Part shown: positions 35,999 through 48,054 of the stretch, piece after piece
How positions within the stretch are numbered: position 1 is the first letter of the stretch
Layout of the letters: every line of letters begins with the position of its first letter
NCBI GenBank assembly: GCA_029948255.1
Contig: JALIZF010001538.1
Coordinates: 1-64,000 of the forward strand
Length of the DNA: 64,000 nt
Source of the DNA: Telmatactis stephensoni
Taxonomy: Eukaryota > Cnidaria > Anthozoa > Actiniaria > Isophelliidae
Direction of reading: 5' to 3'
The notes under the pieces: generated by a model
Seen by the model: the letters and a program-made list of their open reading frames with translations, nothing else
What the model was told of the DNA's origin: nothing
Database searches by the model: none
Position numbers and translations under genes: made by a program

Positions 35999-38900
35999 AA
36001 ATGATTGATGATAAGAAATAGCGAAGCGCAACAGTGACGTCACAACTCAGACAAACCAACCAAATTTTTCATTTCCTTGAGCCCGATTTCGGTACTTTGG
36101 ATTTGAATGCCCATATTTTAAACATAAGCAACGTTTTCATAATAAAATGTAAGTTTTCTATTCAGTACGATTACAGATTCGTAATGTTTGTCCGAGTCAT
36201 GCATCAATTACGCGAGCTATTTTTAGAACCGCTGCATGGCTAGTTGGTTGGATGATTCACTATACTTCAGGTTGATATGCAATTAACACGTTGCTCGCGT
36301 TACTTTTCGTATAAATCTCTGGCAGATAGTGTAGTTGTAGTTGCTCGCGACCTTCGCCCGTTGCTATTAGGGCAAAACTCAACCTTCTCACGTGTTCAGC
36401 AAAGACGCCAATGAGGAAGAAGGGTAACTAAAAACCGTCCGAAATCAACTGAAAATATATCGGGAAATCTGGAAAATTTACCTTGTTGACTGCTTTTTGC
36501 TTTCGTTCTCGTTTGTAAAACTCGTCAACAATGATACACTCGACGATACTCAAGAAGATGAACAAGAACGACACCATTAAATACATGTCCATTCCCTTGA
36601 TGTAGCTGACCTGCAGATAACAAATATCGCACAAGATTTTGTCAAGTGAATAGCTGACTTCCGAGTTACACTTACTTGTCACATTCAAAAGAATCAAGAC
36701 GAGGCTACGTACATAAAGCTCAGTCATTCATAACAAGACAAAAGGTTTAGCACGTAGCCTCGTTCTGAGTCCTTTGTATGTGGCAGGCAAAGTATATCTA
36801 GCAACTGGACTATTAGCAAAGAATTGTCAGAGAACTTCGCCTAGTTTATATTTTGTAGATTATCGATATAGGAATATAAAACGCGCGCATGTCTCTGTAC
36901 TGTGATATAAACACGATGGAAGATGTAGAGCAAGAGAAAAGCAAGCTTAGGAACACGAGGCGTAGCTGAGTATTTCTCTTGCTTTTCGAGTGCTCTACAT
37001 CTTCCAGAGTGTTTATATCACAGTACAGAGACATAAGCGATCTGTTTACGTTTTTTGAGCGAGCCATGTCTCTGTCCTCTGATTTAAACATGGTAGCCAG
37101 CCAATCAGCGCGCGCGTTATATCTCAAATATTTTATAATATTTCTTAATAACCCCCTCTTAGGTGCATATCCCGAACAGTCAAGTCCAGCTTGAGCCATG
37201 CTCGGGTGGTCAGACTGAATTGAATGGTGGCAGCATGTACAGAATGGACAGTACCGAGTATTTTCCTTTCCGGCCCGACCTAACTCTGACAATAAGCATG
37301 CATTTTATCATAGGACTATTTTTTTTTACTATTTTATTGCTATTTTTGACGCGCGCTGACCCGGGTCCAGATACCGGGTTTTCCAGACCACCTTCGAAAA
37401 TTCGTATGTGCCCCGTCACGTGACTATTTGCAAAGGCTTCTTAAGAGCGCGCGCGAGTCAAATAGTCATGTGATGATAGAATTCGTTTTACCTTTGGAAG
37501 TGAACCATTGGTATACCCCAACAAAAACATTATTGTAAGAATGGTGGTGATGCCGACTGTCAGGCGATCTCCTGTTGCATCGGTATTCATCCAAAACACG
37601 ATCCAACTGAGCATGACTAGAAACGTACATGGAACATACGTCTGGATGACGTAATAACCAATACGACGTTGCATGTTGAATGTGGCTTTGAGAATTGTAT
37701 AATTTCCTGAAAAATGTCATTATATATTGATCACCACCATCATGTACATCCACCATTACAACCACCACTACCAACCCCACCACCACTACCTCCAACACCA
37801 CTACCCGCAACCCCCCACCCCACCCCGGCCATTTTCAGTTACCATGGCTTACCTGAAACATAAGTATTCGTTGCGCTTGAAAGACTCACACCTTTGACTG
37901 AGAATTGAGCGATTTCTTTGTTTTCTAGAATTAAGTAATTAGTTTCCCAGGAAAGCTTGATATCATTGTCATTGTATCCATCTGTAATTAGAAAACGATA
38001 ATAAAATCGTAATATGATCGAGCAGTTCTAAAGCAGAAAATATGTTTTCCATGCATTTGTGTTGTCGCTTGTAAGTCTAGTGATAAAGCAATTGATATAT
38101 AACGCGTGCTTTGACAGAACCGTGCGTAATTACAGTTTATATAATAATTGGCATATTACGCGCGCTCTGATTGGTCGAACAACCATGTGTGATTAGAGTA
38201 CACACACATAGATGGCGTCATCGAATCTTACGCGCGCCCTGATTGGTTGGAATGATACTAATGATACTAATCTCGCAATCTAAATGGTTGATTAGAGCGT
38301 GTCAAATAAGAGGACAGACACACTGCTGACGCGTTTCGGCGCGCGCGCTCATTCTGTTGCCCCGTTTGATAAGGATTTTTTAACTTATCTCAAATAATTG
38401 TTGTACAAAACTGATTCCACTTGACTTTTGAACATTTTATGACGTCAAGAGCGTGTCAATAAGAGGACAGACGACTCAAAACCATCTTCAATTTGTTAAA
38501 TACACGCACAGATGACTTCACGCAGTCTGGTTAGTCAAAATATATTTCGAATGATACTTTTCAAAACAAATAGATGCCATTATTCCTTGCGTTTGTTCTC
38601 TATCTAATAGATGCATAGAGGATGTCACGCGAGCAGCAGTCACGGCATTCCACCTCGTCTCGTGGCGTACGTTTTATTCCTCACCACATTTTGACGTCAT
38701 CTATGCATCTATTAAACTACAAACGCACGGAAAAATGGAATCTATTTGTTAACTAGTTATATCTGGTAATAAAATTTGATAGCAAATAGACCCGGTGTGA
38801 GGCTTTACTGAGTCATTTTCCACACATTACCAACTGCAAACAAAGGTAAAGAAACCGCCTACTTACAGCTTCCAAACGTGAGAGAACAATATTGGCGGTC

Positions 38901-41880
38901 CATCGGGAAATCTTTAAGATTCATATCACAAGCTGCTACAATGTGGGCACTAGATAACAAATCATAAAGAAACTATCAATTGAACTCATGATAATAATAG
39001 TTTGACGCAAACTTTGTTGTTCCTTAATCCTAAATAAATTATTATTCATCTGGAAATTTTCCTAGTTATTTTTTCTTATTTTGTTGTATTTCTTCTCTTT
39101 GATTCTACTTTAATTTTATTCCTTTATCCTCTTCGAGGACTGGAGACACGATACAGCTTTTCTTCGAACTTTTAATTTCTGTAACACTGAACACTACAGG
39201 GGGTTGTATCGTGTGTTCCTCTCTTTGCGCCAATCGGGCGCAACCGTGCGTAGCAGGATATAGAATCGTGTTCAATTTCGGATAAATATTCTACTAAATA
39301 TTTGTAAGCAACTGCATGAAAATGGGAGGACACAACTGCTTTTGTGTAAAATGTTGCAAGAAAAGCTACATCATTTGTCCGGGTTTTTACTCATTCGATC
39401 GACATATTTTGAGTTGTTACCCTAATTTCCTTCGCCATATATTATTTTACTCTTCTCATTTTTATCTTGCGACCTTACATTTCTTCCTTCATGTTTTTCT
39501 TTTCTTTATTTAGTCCTTTTCACTCTTTCATATTGCAGGGGTGCAGGAGGTGCGCATCCCCTTTCCTAAAACGACTCTGGATCCTCTGACGATTTCCAAT
39601 TTCTATAGTGCTGCAGCCCCCCTCCTAATTGAAGGATAATCATAGATCCACCCCTATAATTTGTGGCCCCCAATTTTTCTTTGACACCTTACTTTCTACT
39701 GTAATATATGCTGCCATCAGGGTACAATTTTAGACTGCTATGGACCTGGTTGTCTGGTATCATAAGGTTGGACGTCTTAGCGTTACCACAGTAGGTATCA
39801 GGAAACCATACGTTTTCGATATCATTGCGTGACAAGACAACAGATGTATTGACGAGGCCTTTAAGACGTTCATCACGCCATTTCTGGCGGTAGTATAAAA
39901 ACACGGAAAATTCCTGGCAAAAATTAATATCACCACAAAATTAATGATTATTAATAAATCATAATAATACTAAATGATGATTTGATGATGATGATGAAAT
40001 AAGTATTCAGCACTATGCCCTATGCGTACCCTCGCGAAAGAGGGCCTTTGGTCTGACCTGGTCCCAGTAACATATACCTATTTGAAAAAAGGTTGTCGTA
40101 TGAGGGCTCTCAAGCCCACGCGACTCGATCGAAAAGGAGTATGGGTATGTAGTGAAACTTCACTTTCTTTTTGGCTTTGGTATTGACTTCAGCATTAGTA
40201 AGTGCAGTTCTTTAGTGTATAAGCAAACTGAATTTGAGTAATCGTGTGGGATTTTTGTGGTTATATAAGTAATTTCTTCGCATATTCCTTTTCGGGTGCG
40301 TCGCGTAGGCTTGATACCGACAACGTTTATTGGAATAGGTGTAAGCTAGTCAAAATATTAGCTCTGATGACAAGATGGTCGACATACTCATAAAGAAAAC
40401 GAAGGGTGTTGATCTCGTGTTTATGAAATATCTTTAGTGGTATCATTATTAAGACCCCCCTATAGACCCTTTGCTGTCCACGTGCACAGTGCATGATCTT
40501 TTAACTTGCGTGCAGGCCATAAAGAGCATCTTAGTGTTTTTGCTAAGTGTAGTGATAATCTCGTGTTTATGAGACACCTTTAGTGGTATCATCAATAAGC
40601 TAAGACCCCCTATTAGACCCTTTGCTGTCCACGTGCATAGTGCATGATCTTTTAACTTGCGTGCAGGCAATTGTTTTTGCTAAGTGTAGTGATAAGTTTG
40701 ATCCTTTTTGATGTGTTGGAGATGCATGATGTGATTTATGATTTTTTGAAATTGCAAATTTTTGTAACTGAATTTTACATTATTGCACGCGTCATCTACA
40801 CATTCTTTCTAAAAATTAAAATCAGGCTAATTTTCCAAAAATTCTATCCTTGGACAATGCACTGAAAGACATTAAAACTGGAATGAAAAATACTAAGTTA
40901 TGAGGTGCTCTTGATGCTGTCGTACGCGTCCATTTTGTCATCAGAGTTGATATTTAAGTTATTTGTGTCAAGAGGTCAGGTCCTGCAAAAATAATGGCCT
41001 TTAGAGCAACGTTTCATAGAGTAGTTGATGGGTGGACCTTTTACCCTTTCTTCCATCAATTCCCCGTATTACCACACTGACTTAAAAAAGGGGATATATG
41101 AAGCCATGACCATATGGAAGCATCATCATCATCATCATCATCATTATCTCAAGTATGTTAAGGCCTGGGTTGATGGCCAATCACGGCTAAAATCGATTTA
41201 TTTTTCTTCTGTCCTTGTTTTCTGCTCAATCCTTACCAAAATTAGCATGAGTACAAAACTTCATGACCTTAACTTTTTAGGATGAAAAGTTTGGGTATTT
41301 GATGGTCACGTGACCACGAACCTCACTTTCATGATACCCAAAATTTTGAATTAAAATGGGGATATGGATATAATCTGTACTTGAAATGTTGTGGTATGTT
41401 TTCACTTCTCCCGGTAAGACCTATATGACTGCGTTTAGACAATTCAACTATCATCGCTCATTTAGGAGATATTACACAAAATAGGTCACGTGACCTGCTT
41501 GTTCAGTCAAACATAAGCAAATATCTCCTAAACGAGCAATGATAGTTAAATTGTCTAAACGCAGTCATATAGGTCTTACCGGTAGAGGTGAAAATATACC
41601 ACAACATCTCAAGTACAGATTATATCCATGTCCCCATTTTAATTCAAAATTTTGGGTATCATGGAAGTGAGGTTCGTGGTCACGTGACCACCAAATCCCG
41701 AAAATTTTCATCCTAAAAAATTAAGGTCATGAAGTTATGTACTTATGCTAATTTTGGTGACGATTGAGTACAAAACAAGGACAGAAGAAAAATAAATCGA
41801 TTTTAGCCGTAATTGGCCATCAACCCAGGCCTTAACATACTTGAGATCATCATCATCATCCATCATCATCATCATCATCC

Positions 41881-41956
<76 letters not shown>

Positions 41957-44093
41957 TATCATCATTATCATCATCATCATCATCATCCATCATCATCATC
42001 ATATAACACCACAATCATTTCATATCTTTATATTTCGTACCATGTGAGCTTCTTCTATTTTTCCAAATGATATAATATACATGTCTAGTTTGACATTCGT
42101 ACGGGAGCCTGCAATTAGAAGGAGTATTAAAGAACGAAGAAATCTGCATGCAATTCATTAGTTTATGTAGTGATAGAAGCTAGAGCTATGGATTTGATGA
42201 CTGACTGACTGTCGGCCGATTGACTGATTGGACTGACTGACGGACGGACGGGCTGACCTGCTGACTAACTGACTGACTGACTGATGGACTGACTGACTAA
42301 CTGACTAACTGATGGAGGACTGACTGACTGACTGTCTGACTGACTGACTGACTGACTGACCGACCGACCGACCGACCGACCGACCGACCGACCGACTGAC
42401 TGACTGACTGACTGACTGACTGACTGACGTCCGGACGTTCTTCGAATTCTTCTCTGTCTGAAATTTCTGTCTATTTGTCTGCCTAGTGCTGACTTGCTGG
42501 TCAGCGTACGCGTAGACCAACAACTATGTCACAACTGGCCGTAAATTGATTTCGTTCCCTCAAAACGCTACGTGTGATCGCATGACACATTCATTGAGAA
42601 ACATATTCACGTTCACATACCACAATTTGGTCGTACTCCTTTGTCGTAATGCTTCGATAAGTAGTCTGAAAGACTTAACGTGACATTCTGTTTGTCTTTC
42701 CTCTCCACGAATATTTGGCTGAAACCGTAAATTAGTTAATTCAATATAGAAAATGCGCTCATAAAAGTAGGCTTTGTCATTAGACAGTTGTGGCATCCAT
42801 CAGATCACGATTTAATAATTATAGCCTTTTTTGTGGCTAGCCAACCAAATTGCAACAAAAATATGCACTATTGAATAACCTCATATGTTAAAGTTACTGC
42901 TGTCTGAGTAGTCATAACAATTTACAGGAGCTTGTGTTGAGGATGCTATTTTGTTTCATTAAAACGTTTTTCTGAGTCACTATAATTATTCTTTTGAACG
43001 ATGTTTGAACTTACACGTCCAATTAGAAGATTCAGAAATTCCTTATCACCTCGATCATGACATTTTAGTCAAGTTAAAAAGCAATTTTTCAAAACTAATT
43101 ATTCTACTTTAAAATGTCAACAGAAAGAGTTCTATTGCGTGGCGCTAAATTCTATTAGTCAATGACACCAAACGAGAAACACAATTTTTCTGTTACGACA
43201 ACGACTTTTGATTGGCGCGGGGGAAAATTGTTGTCATCAGAACTCATCTCCGTTTTTATTAACAGCGTTTTATTGTTTAAAAACCATTCAGTTATGTTTT
43301 TTTGTGCCTATAGCTTAATTCTATTTCATCAGTCTCTCTGCATGAGTTTCCAGTGGAGTTTTCAAGATGGAATTTTGAGATTGAGCCGTTAACTCAGTCC
43401 ATCTACTGCCCGCTTGTACTATGTCATTTTAAATGCGTTTGAGAGAAGAAAGCTCAATCAAAAAGCTTGGAGAGAATGAGAGAAATTTGTATGACATCCA
43501 CGGCTTGTAACGGCTGCCGATACTTCTAAAGCTCGGTAATCAAGCAACCGATATGTGGATGAGAGAATGTGCGTAGGTTGCTAGCTACACAGGAAGACGA
43601 TAGATCAGATGTAAAACTCAAAACATAAAAGTGAACGCCCTATTTTGCGCGTATAAAATTAAACTCAAGAAAATTCTTTCTTTTATTTGCCTACCAAAAT
43701 CAAAGATTAGAGTACTGACTGAGTTAGTTGAAAATTTTTTTCGGTTCTGTCGTTCTCTTTAATGCATACATGAGATGCGTTTTTAACAATTTATTACATC
43801 ACAAATTGAACTCATAGCCTAAGAAGAAAAAAAATGTTGAATATCTTCAACAAAGAAATTTATTGCAATTTTATGTGTACAATTAATCAGATTTTATACA
43901 ATTGAAGAGAAAAAGGGAATTAACAAAAAAGAAAGAAACCACATTCAGCTTTTCAATGAACTTTGAATTCAAGATCAGTGTATCTATCCACAGAAATCAT
44001 AAACTTTAACAAATAACGTACTTACCAAGCGATACTGGTCGATGCACAGATTACCATCAACGCCATTCCAAAACGTGCGGCGTATTTTCTCAT
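35342..44093 (-). CDS. Pentameric ligand-gated ion channel subunit, GABA/glycine-receptor-like
   Basis: Nine coding exons: 44093-44026, 42718-42621, 42108-42041, 39913-39693, 38949-38867, 37981-37853, 37706-37492, 36610-36482 and 35728-35342. They give 1,398 nt, 465 residues, all phases consistent. Residues 1-22 are a signal peptide (MRKYAARFGMALMVICAST). The ligand-binding domain has loop D YYRQKW, loop A VWFPDTY and the Cys loop from C159 to C173 (CDMNLKDFPMDRQYC). M1 follows RRIGYYVIQTYVP, M2 is residues 270-290, M3 begins VSYIKGMDMYL, and M4 (IDRVSRALFPCMWVAYNLIYW) is near the end. Body and M2-M3 loop (SLPKVSY) match GABA-A/glycine receptors, yet the filter is GDRLTV where anion channels have PAR or AAR. 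Ligand unknown. Confidence 0.93.
35861..36010. repeat. (GATT)n/(GACT)n microsatellite
   Basis: Tetranucleotide repeats of gattgatt with gactgact and gtctgtct sections. It lies in the last intron of the channel gene. Open frames through it are repeat artefacts. Confidence 0.9.
36860..37145. mobile_element. 'gcgcgctgattggctggc' element, copy 2, inverted
   Basis: It shares 'tctctgtactgtgatataaa', 'tggaagatgtagagca', 'gccagccaatcagcgcgcgc' and 'gttatatctcaaatatttta' with copy 1 at 27,345, in the opposite orientation. Its central arms are inverse repeats. It sits in the channel intron between exons 7 and 8. Confidence 0.75.
37731..37815. repeat. (CAC)-rich microsatellite
   Basis: Degenerate cac and cca triplets, directly upstream (on the minus strand) of exon 7 of the channel gene. 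The transcript strand is GTG-rich. Confidence 0.8.
38085..38765. mobile_element. Cluster of inverted-repeat elements with 'cgcgc..gattggt' words
   Basis: The words attacgcgcgctctgattgg and cttacgcgcgccctgattgg occur 60 bp apart. 'gagcgtgtcaaataagagga' recurs near 38,450. An inverse pair, 'aacaaatagatgccattatt' and its partner near 38,735, brackets 38,562-38,755. At least two overlapping MITE-like insertions are present. They occupy the channel intron between exons 5 and 6. Confidence 0.6.
40407..40697. repeat. Tandem duplication, two copies of about 140-150 bp
   Basis: Both copies contain 'atctcgtgtttatga', 'tttagtggtatcat', 'agaccctttgctgtccacgt' and 'catgatcttttaacttgcgt'. They end with 'ttttgctaagtgtagtgata'. 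The copies differ at several sites, so the duplication is not recent. It lies in the channel intron between exons 3 and 4. Confidence 0.85.
41146..41848. mobile_element. 703-bp foldback element inserted in a (CAT)n tract
   Basis: Left arm 'atctcaagtatgttaaggcc' and right arm 'ggccttaacatacttgagat' are inverses. The pairing continues inward for about 325 bp at high identity, to a loop of about 45 bp around 41,472-41,517. The loop holds the palindrome aggtcacgtgacct. CAT triplets in the same orientation flank both sides. No transposase-like frame is present. Confidence 0.92.
41849..42003. repeat. (CAT)n microsatellite, long right part
   Basis: About 150 bp of nearly pure cat/atc triplets, immediately after the foldback element. 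The left part of the same tract is at 41,120-41,144. Poly-His, poly-Ile and poly-Met open frames here are artefacts. It lies 40 bp from the acceptor-distal side of channel exon 3's donor. Confidence 0.95.
42190..42432. repeat. (GACT)n/(GACC)n microsatellite
   Basis: Tetranucleotide repeats, mainly gact, with a pure gacc block of about 34 bp at 42,359-42,393. It sits in the channel intron between exons 2 and 3. Confidence 0.93.
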
Positions 44094-45988
44094 CTTTGAA
44101 TCCCTGAATTCTACGAGCAGCTTGTAAAATGCCTAAAACTGTAAATTTATACATTGCTATTTTATATGTGAAACCACACAGGAGGCCTGTTAGTTGATTG
44201 GCTTGTTCGATAATTAACAGTACCCGCAAGTTGATTTCAACTTGCACTGTTATCTGACGTATAGACTTCTAGTAATTTACTAAATATTAATCCCTTATTC
44301 ATTATTTATGGAGATAGTGAGGTAAAACAGTAATTTTGATGAATATTGTTTTAGTATACTGAGATAAAATACGAGAAATTGACAAATTCAGTGTTTGAGG
44401 TTGGAACCGCGCTCAACTGAAAATTCGGTTGAATAGTATCATCATGCAATTACATGTATACCCCGACAAGCAAAAAAATTGGCTTCAATCTCTGCTTCGA
44501 TATTAATTTCCCATTTTGCTGAGTTTTCACTATTTGGGATTGAAGTTTATTTCTTGCGTGAATGAAGTATTCGTTCTTGAGTTATAATTAAAGCAAGAAG
44601 ATAATTGCCCAAGTGCACAGAAGAAGAAAATAAAGGGGTTTATTAAAGATTACTGGGATTAAGCGTAAGAAGCCAGCATAAACTAAAACACCATCTAACG
44701 CCATCTAACGCCATCTAAACAAAATGATTTTTCAATTTTTTGCAGTTAACTCCTCATTGGTGGAACTAAGGAACTTCAAACAAGATTGTAAACTGAATAG
44801 GTTTCCGAAAGAGACACGGAGTCGAACACAGTTATATTGATTAATACCAACAAGGAAATTGCAGCTGTAAACAATTAATTCCATCCCTACTATTGAACGA
44901 AAAGCCAAAATAATGGAGAAATTCTACCCTTATTTACATGTTTGAGTTAATTGTGTGGCCAAAACAGGAACTTCATGAAAAATGGTATGGTTAAAGTAAA
45001 AACCATGCAAATTTCAGACCACAAAACCTAAATCTCGTGTCAAGTTAGCGGAATTGAAGATCAATTTAACCTAATTTGTTTCAAGGCTTTTAACATGACG
45101 ACTAACAACATGCAAACTGCCTTTTTACGGAAAAATGAATGAAATGCTGTTGAGTAAGCTAGCAAGCAGGCGGAATAGCACTAACAGAAATTTCATGAGC
45201 TCTACGTAAACAAAAACTGACCAAATAAAGCGATCGACATATCTATGCGAGCAAGTTTTCCTTGATAAGCTTGCCTTGATAAGGAAAACTTACCGACAAA
45301 AAAGTTGCCATTTTTTTCGTATTGACGACAAAACATACTGACATTTTTTCCTTGTTAGGGGTAGCTAGTCAATGAAAACTTGTCCATGTAGACACAGTTT
45401 AATTATTTCGCTATTATAATGTGATATGAGTGTCTTTGCATTCGTTGCTAACGGGGTATGGTAACCATAGAAACAAAACACGAAATTCTCAGTTTTAATT
45501 GGTTTACTTCACAGGTTAATGAAAAGTGCACTTGCTAAACCACGTCAAATTTGAATTGCATTAAAATAAAACTTGAAAATCAAGATAATATCTTGCTGAG
45601 TCTTGGAAAAATTAAGCTACAATGCTAGCAAAAGTGCTTCAAAAGAAACCTCAAAATGAATGCCAAGCTAATTAAAAATGGCATGCAACAAAATGAATAT
45701 TGAGTAAGTGTCGAATAAAGTCAGTATTGTAGGAAAGATTGAAACTATAATGTTTTCTCCGCTTTTTGAGGGTATGTTTGGCAAAACAAATTTGAAATGT
45801 TAATGGTACTCATGATTTGACTACCATAATGTGTAATTCGAGGTAACTAAGATTGAACTACTTTGACTTGGTTTAGTTGTCATGATAATTTTTGTGTGAT
45901 GAAAAAAGATTGTGTAATTAGAGGAACTGAGAAGTATATTCAGAAGATTTCGTACTCAAAAGCCGATAAAAAGAGTAATTACTTACCG

Positions 45989-46120
45989 AGATGGAAAGAA
46001 TCGTGCTGTTGTATTCCACTCCTGTGAAAAGTGACTTGATAACTGTGCCCTGTACAGCTGTGGAAGGAGTTTTTGAGTATAGTTGGTGTTATCTCACAAC
46101 ATGAGCCAGCTAACGTCTAA
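45989..46120 (-). other. Probable 5' untranslated exon of the ion-channel gene
   Basis: On the minus strand a stretch ending 'cgattctttccatctcg' is followed by gtaagt, a strong donor. The first coding exon extends upstream to an acceptor at 44,133, so a leader exon is needed and this is the nearest candidate. A minus-strand TATA-like ttatatac lies near 46,155. The 5' limit is a guess; the frame is open upstream of the chosen ATG, so a longer N-terminus is possible. Confidence 0.45.
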
Positions 46121-47784
46121 AGTTTTTAAAAAATCAGTCGTGCGTTTTTCCACGTATATAACGCCCTATCGCGTTTACTTGTAAAGACTCACGAAGGACG
46201 ACTATTGTAAACTCTTTGAAAGTCTTTTTCAAAGGCCTCACACAATGCCCAAAAAGTCGAACATATGTCATTTTGCCTTTGTCAACTTGTTGGAAAAAGA
46301 GTCTATTTATCATCGTCTATTCAGCTTTCCGTCAACGCAAGCTACTTTTCCCCACGGCTGAGAACAAATTGAGATTGATGCGTTTCCGAACATATTCCTG
46401 TTGTTTTATCACGGCGATGGCTCATCGTCAGTAAGTTGTTTTTGTAATATTTTCTAAGAACACTTACCTTATTTTCCAAGGTTGATTAGTTCTCGGAGAC
46501 ACTGGTCCGCCTTTGCATAAGTACTGTACATTTTCAATAGAAACATACCCAATTATGTATGCATATCATATATATTGGTAGTGTAATCAGCTGGAAGGGC
46601 TCTTAAAAAATGGCTAATTATAGATTGCTTCTATGTTATGCAAACTACATCATCGCAGCAGCTTTTAATTTCCCTTTTGAAAGATAAGCGAGAAAATAGC
46701 GCTCGTTGGGATAGCAACAGGAAAAACTTACAGCAGATATTCATCTTCAGCGTCTTGCATGAATTTCAAAATAATACTTTCAGGAAAGCAAGGTGTTTTC
46801 ATTCCCACTGGGCAACATGAAAGGCGAGCGGCCACATCTCATACTGTGAAGACTAAAATAATCGTCTTCCCTTTTCAAAAAGAGGCCAAATACCTAGTTT
46901 TCTATTGGTTGTAACATACAATGCAATCGTTGGATCACCTTACTAAATCAGCAATTAATCGAGAAGCTGATAAATTGAGCACTACATGATCAGTTCTAGA
47001 GAAATCACCTACGATTTATATCACTTTCGCATTTTCGCCTTATTTCATTCAGGGCATCTCACCATAATTACACCTCTAGAACTACCATTCCGCATTCAAT
47101 AGGCATTCAATATTAATAGCTGGTCTTATCAAAAGCGCTGTGAAAATAAATTCTCAGTATTAAAAGCTGATCGGCTTAATGACCAACCCTACTCCAATTA
47201 CTATATTGGTTCATGCAAAATAGAATATTCAACACTGTATGTGCTAGAGACATTCAGATTTTTTTACGATAAAAAAAATTGCTTGCAAACAGATGATTAT
47301 ACGTCTATAAACGCATCAATTTGACGTTTATGAGCTACGGACAATTCAACTCTTTATCACTGAATTTTTGATGACTACAGGAAAAGGCGTTAACTGTACT
47401 TGTTGTCGAACTTGACTGAAATCAGACCAGCCCACTGTAAAACTCTAGTATAGAAGGACTACCACAAATACCGCACATTTAACAATTAACGAAGTTTAAA
47501 TTTTGATTTTTGTCCACTATTATTAAGATGTATGATAGTGGCTTTCTCCATAGGTGGCACGGTGACAGCGGGTCGCACTCTGGGAAAAATACCGGTTAAA
47601 ACTTTCTCGAAATTACGGGGGTTGTCTCAAAATCTCTTGCTTTGAATTTTCATTATCTTATTTTGGCAAATATGATAGGAAAGTATTTTCTGGACATTTC
47701 GTTAAAAACATTTTGTAGTTTGCTCTTTGATGTAGCCCGAAAGGTCCTTGTGCATGAGAAGTAATCATTGAGAATTAAACGCAC

Positions 47785-48054
47785 TTCACATATGATCGAA
47801 AATTTGGCAGGAATTCGTGGACGCGTTCGTGTTTACAAAATAAAAGTACCGTCGATTCACAGGCAACTGTCAAGTTTTATATATGTGTATTATTTGACCA
47901 GGGAAAAAGAACAACTAAAGCAATGCTTTAGGAAAAAATAAGCATCAACTTTTCACGGACAGCCTTAACTTTCAAGATTTACTAAACCTCTAATGGTTTT
48001 ATTCCTGGTTTTATTAAACGTTCGAGTGTGCGCAATGCGTTTTTCACAAGTGTC
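47785..48054. mobile_element. Second copy of the gacacgggtgaaaaacg element, inverted
   Basis: The right end 'gcgcaatgcgtttttcac' followed by aagtgtc matches the end of the 13,213-13,485 copy. The interior words 'aaaataaaagtaccgtcgat' and 'tttactaaacctctaatggt' are shared in inverse orientation. The left end is poorly defined. Confidence 0.7.

Noticed and set aside
41735..42070. Poly-Met, poly-His and poly-Ile open frames
   Set aside because: They are translations of the (CAT)n microsatellite.
43500..43610. Faint likeness to 5S rRNA (aagctcggtaatcaagcaac ... ggatgagaga)
   Set aside because: Too few matches, and internal promoter boxes are not recognisable.
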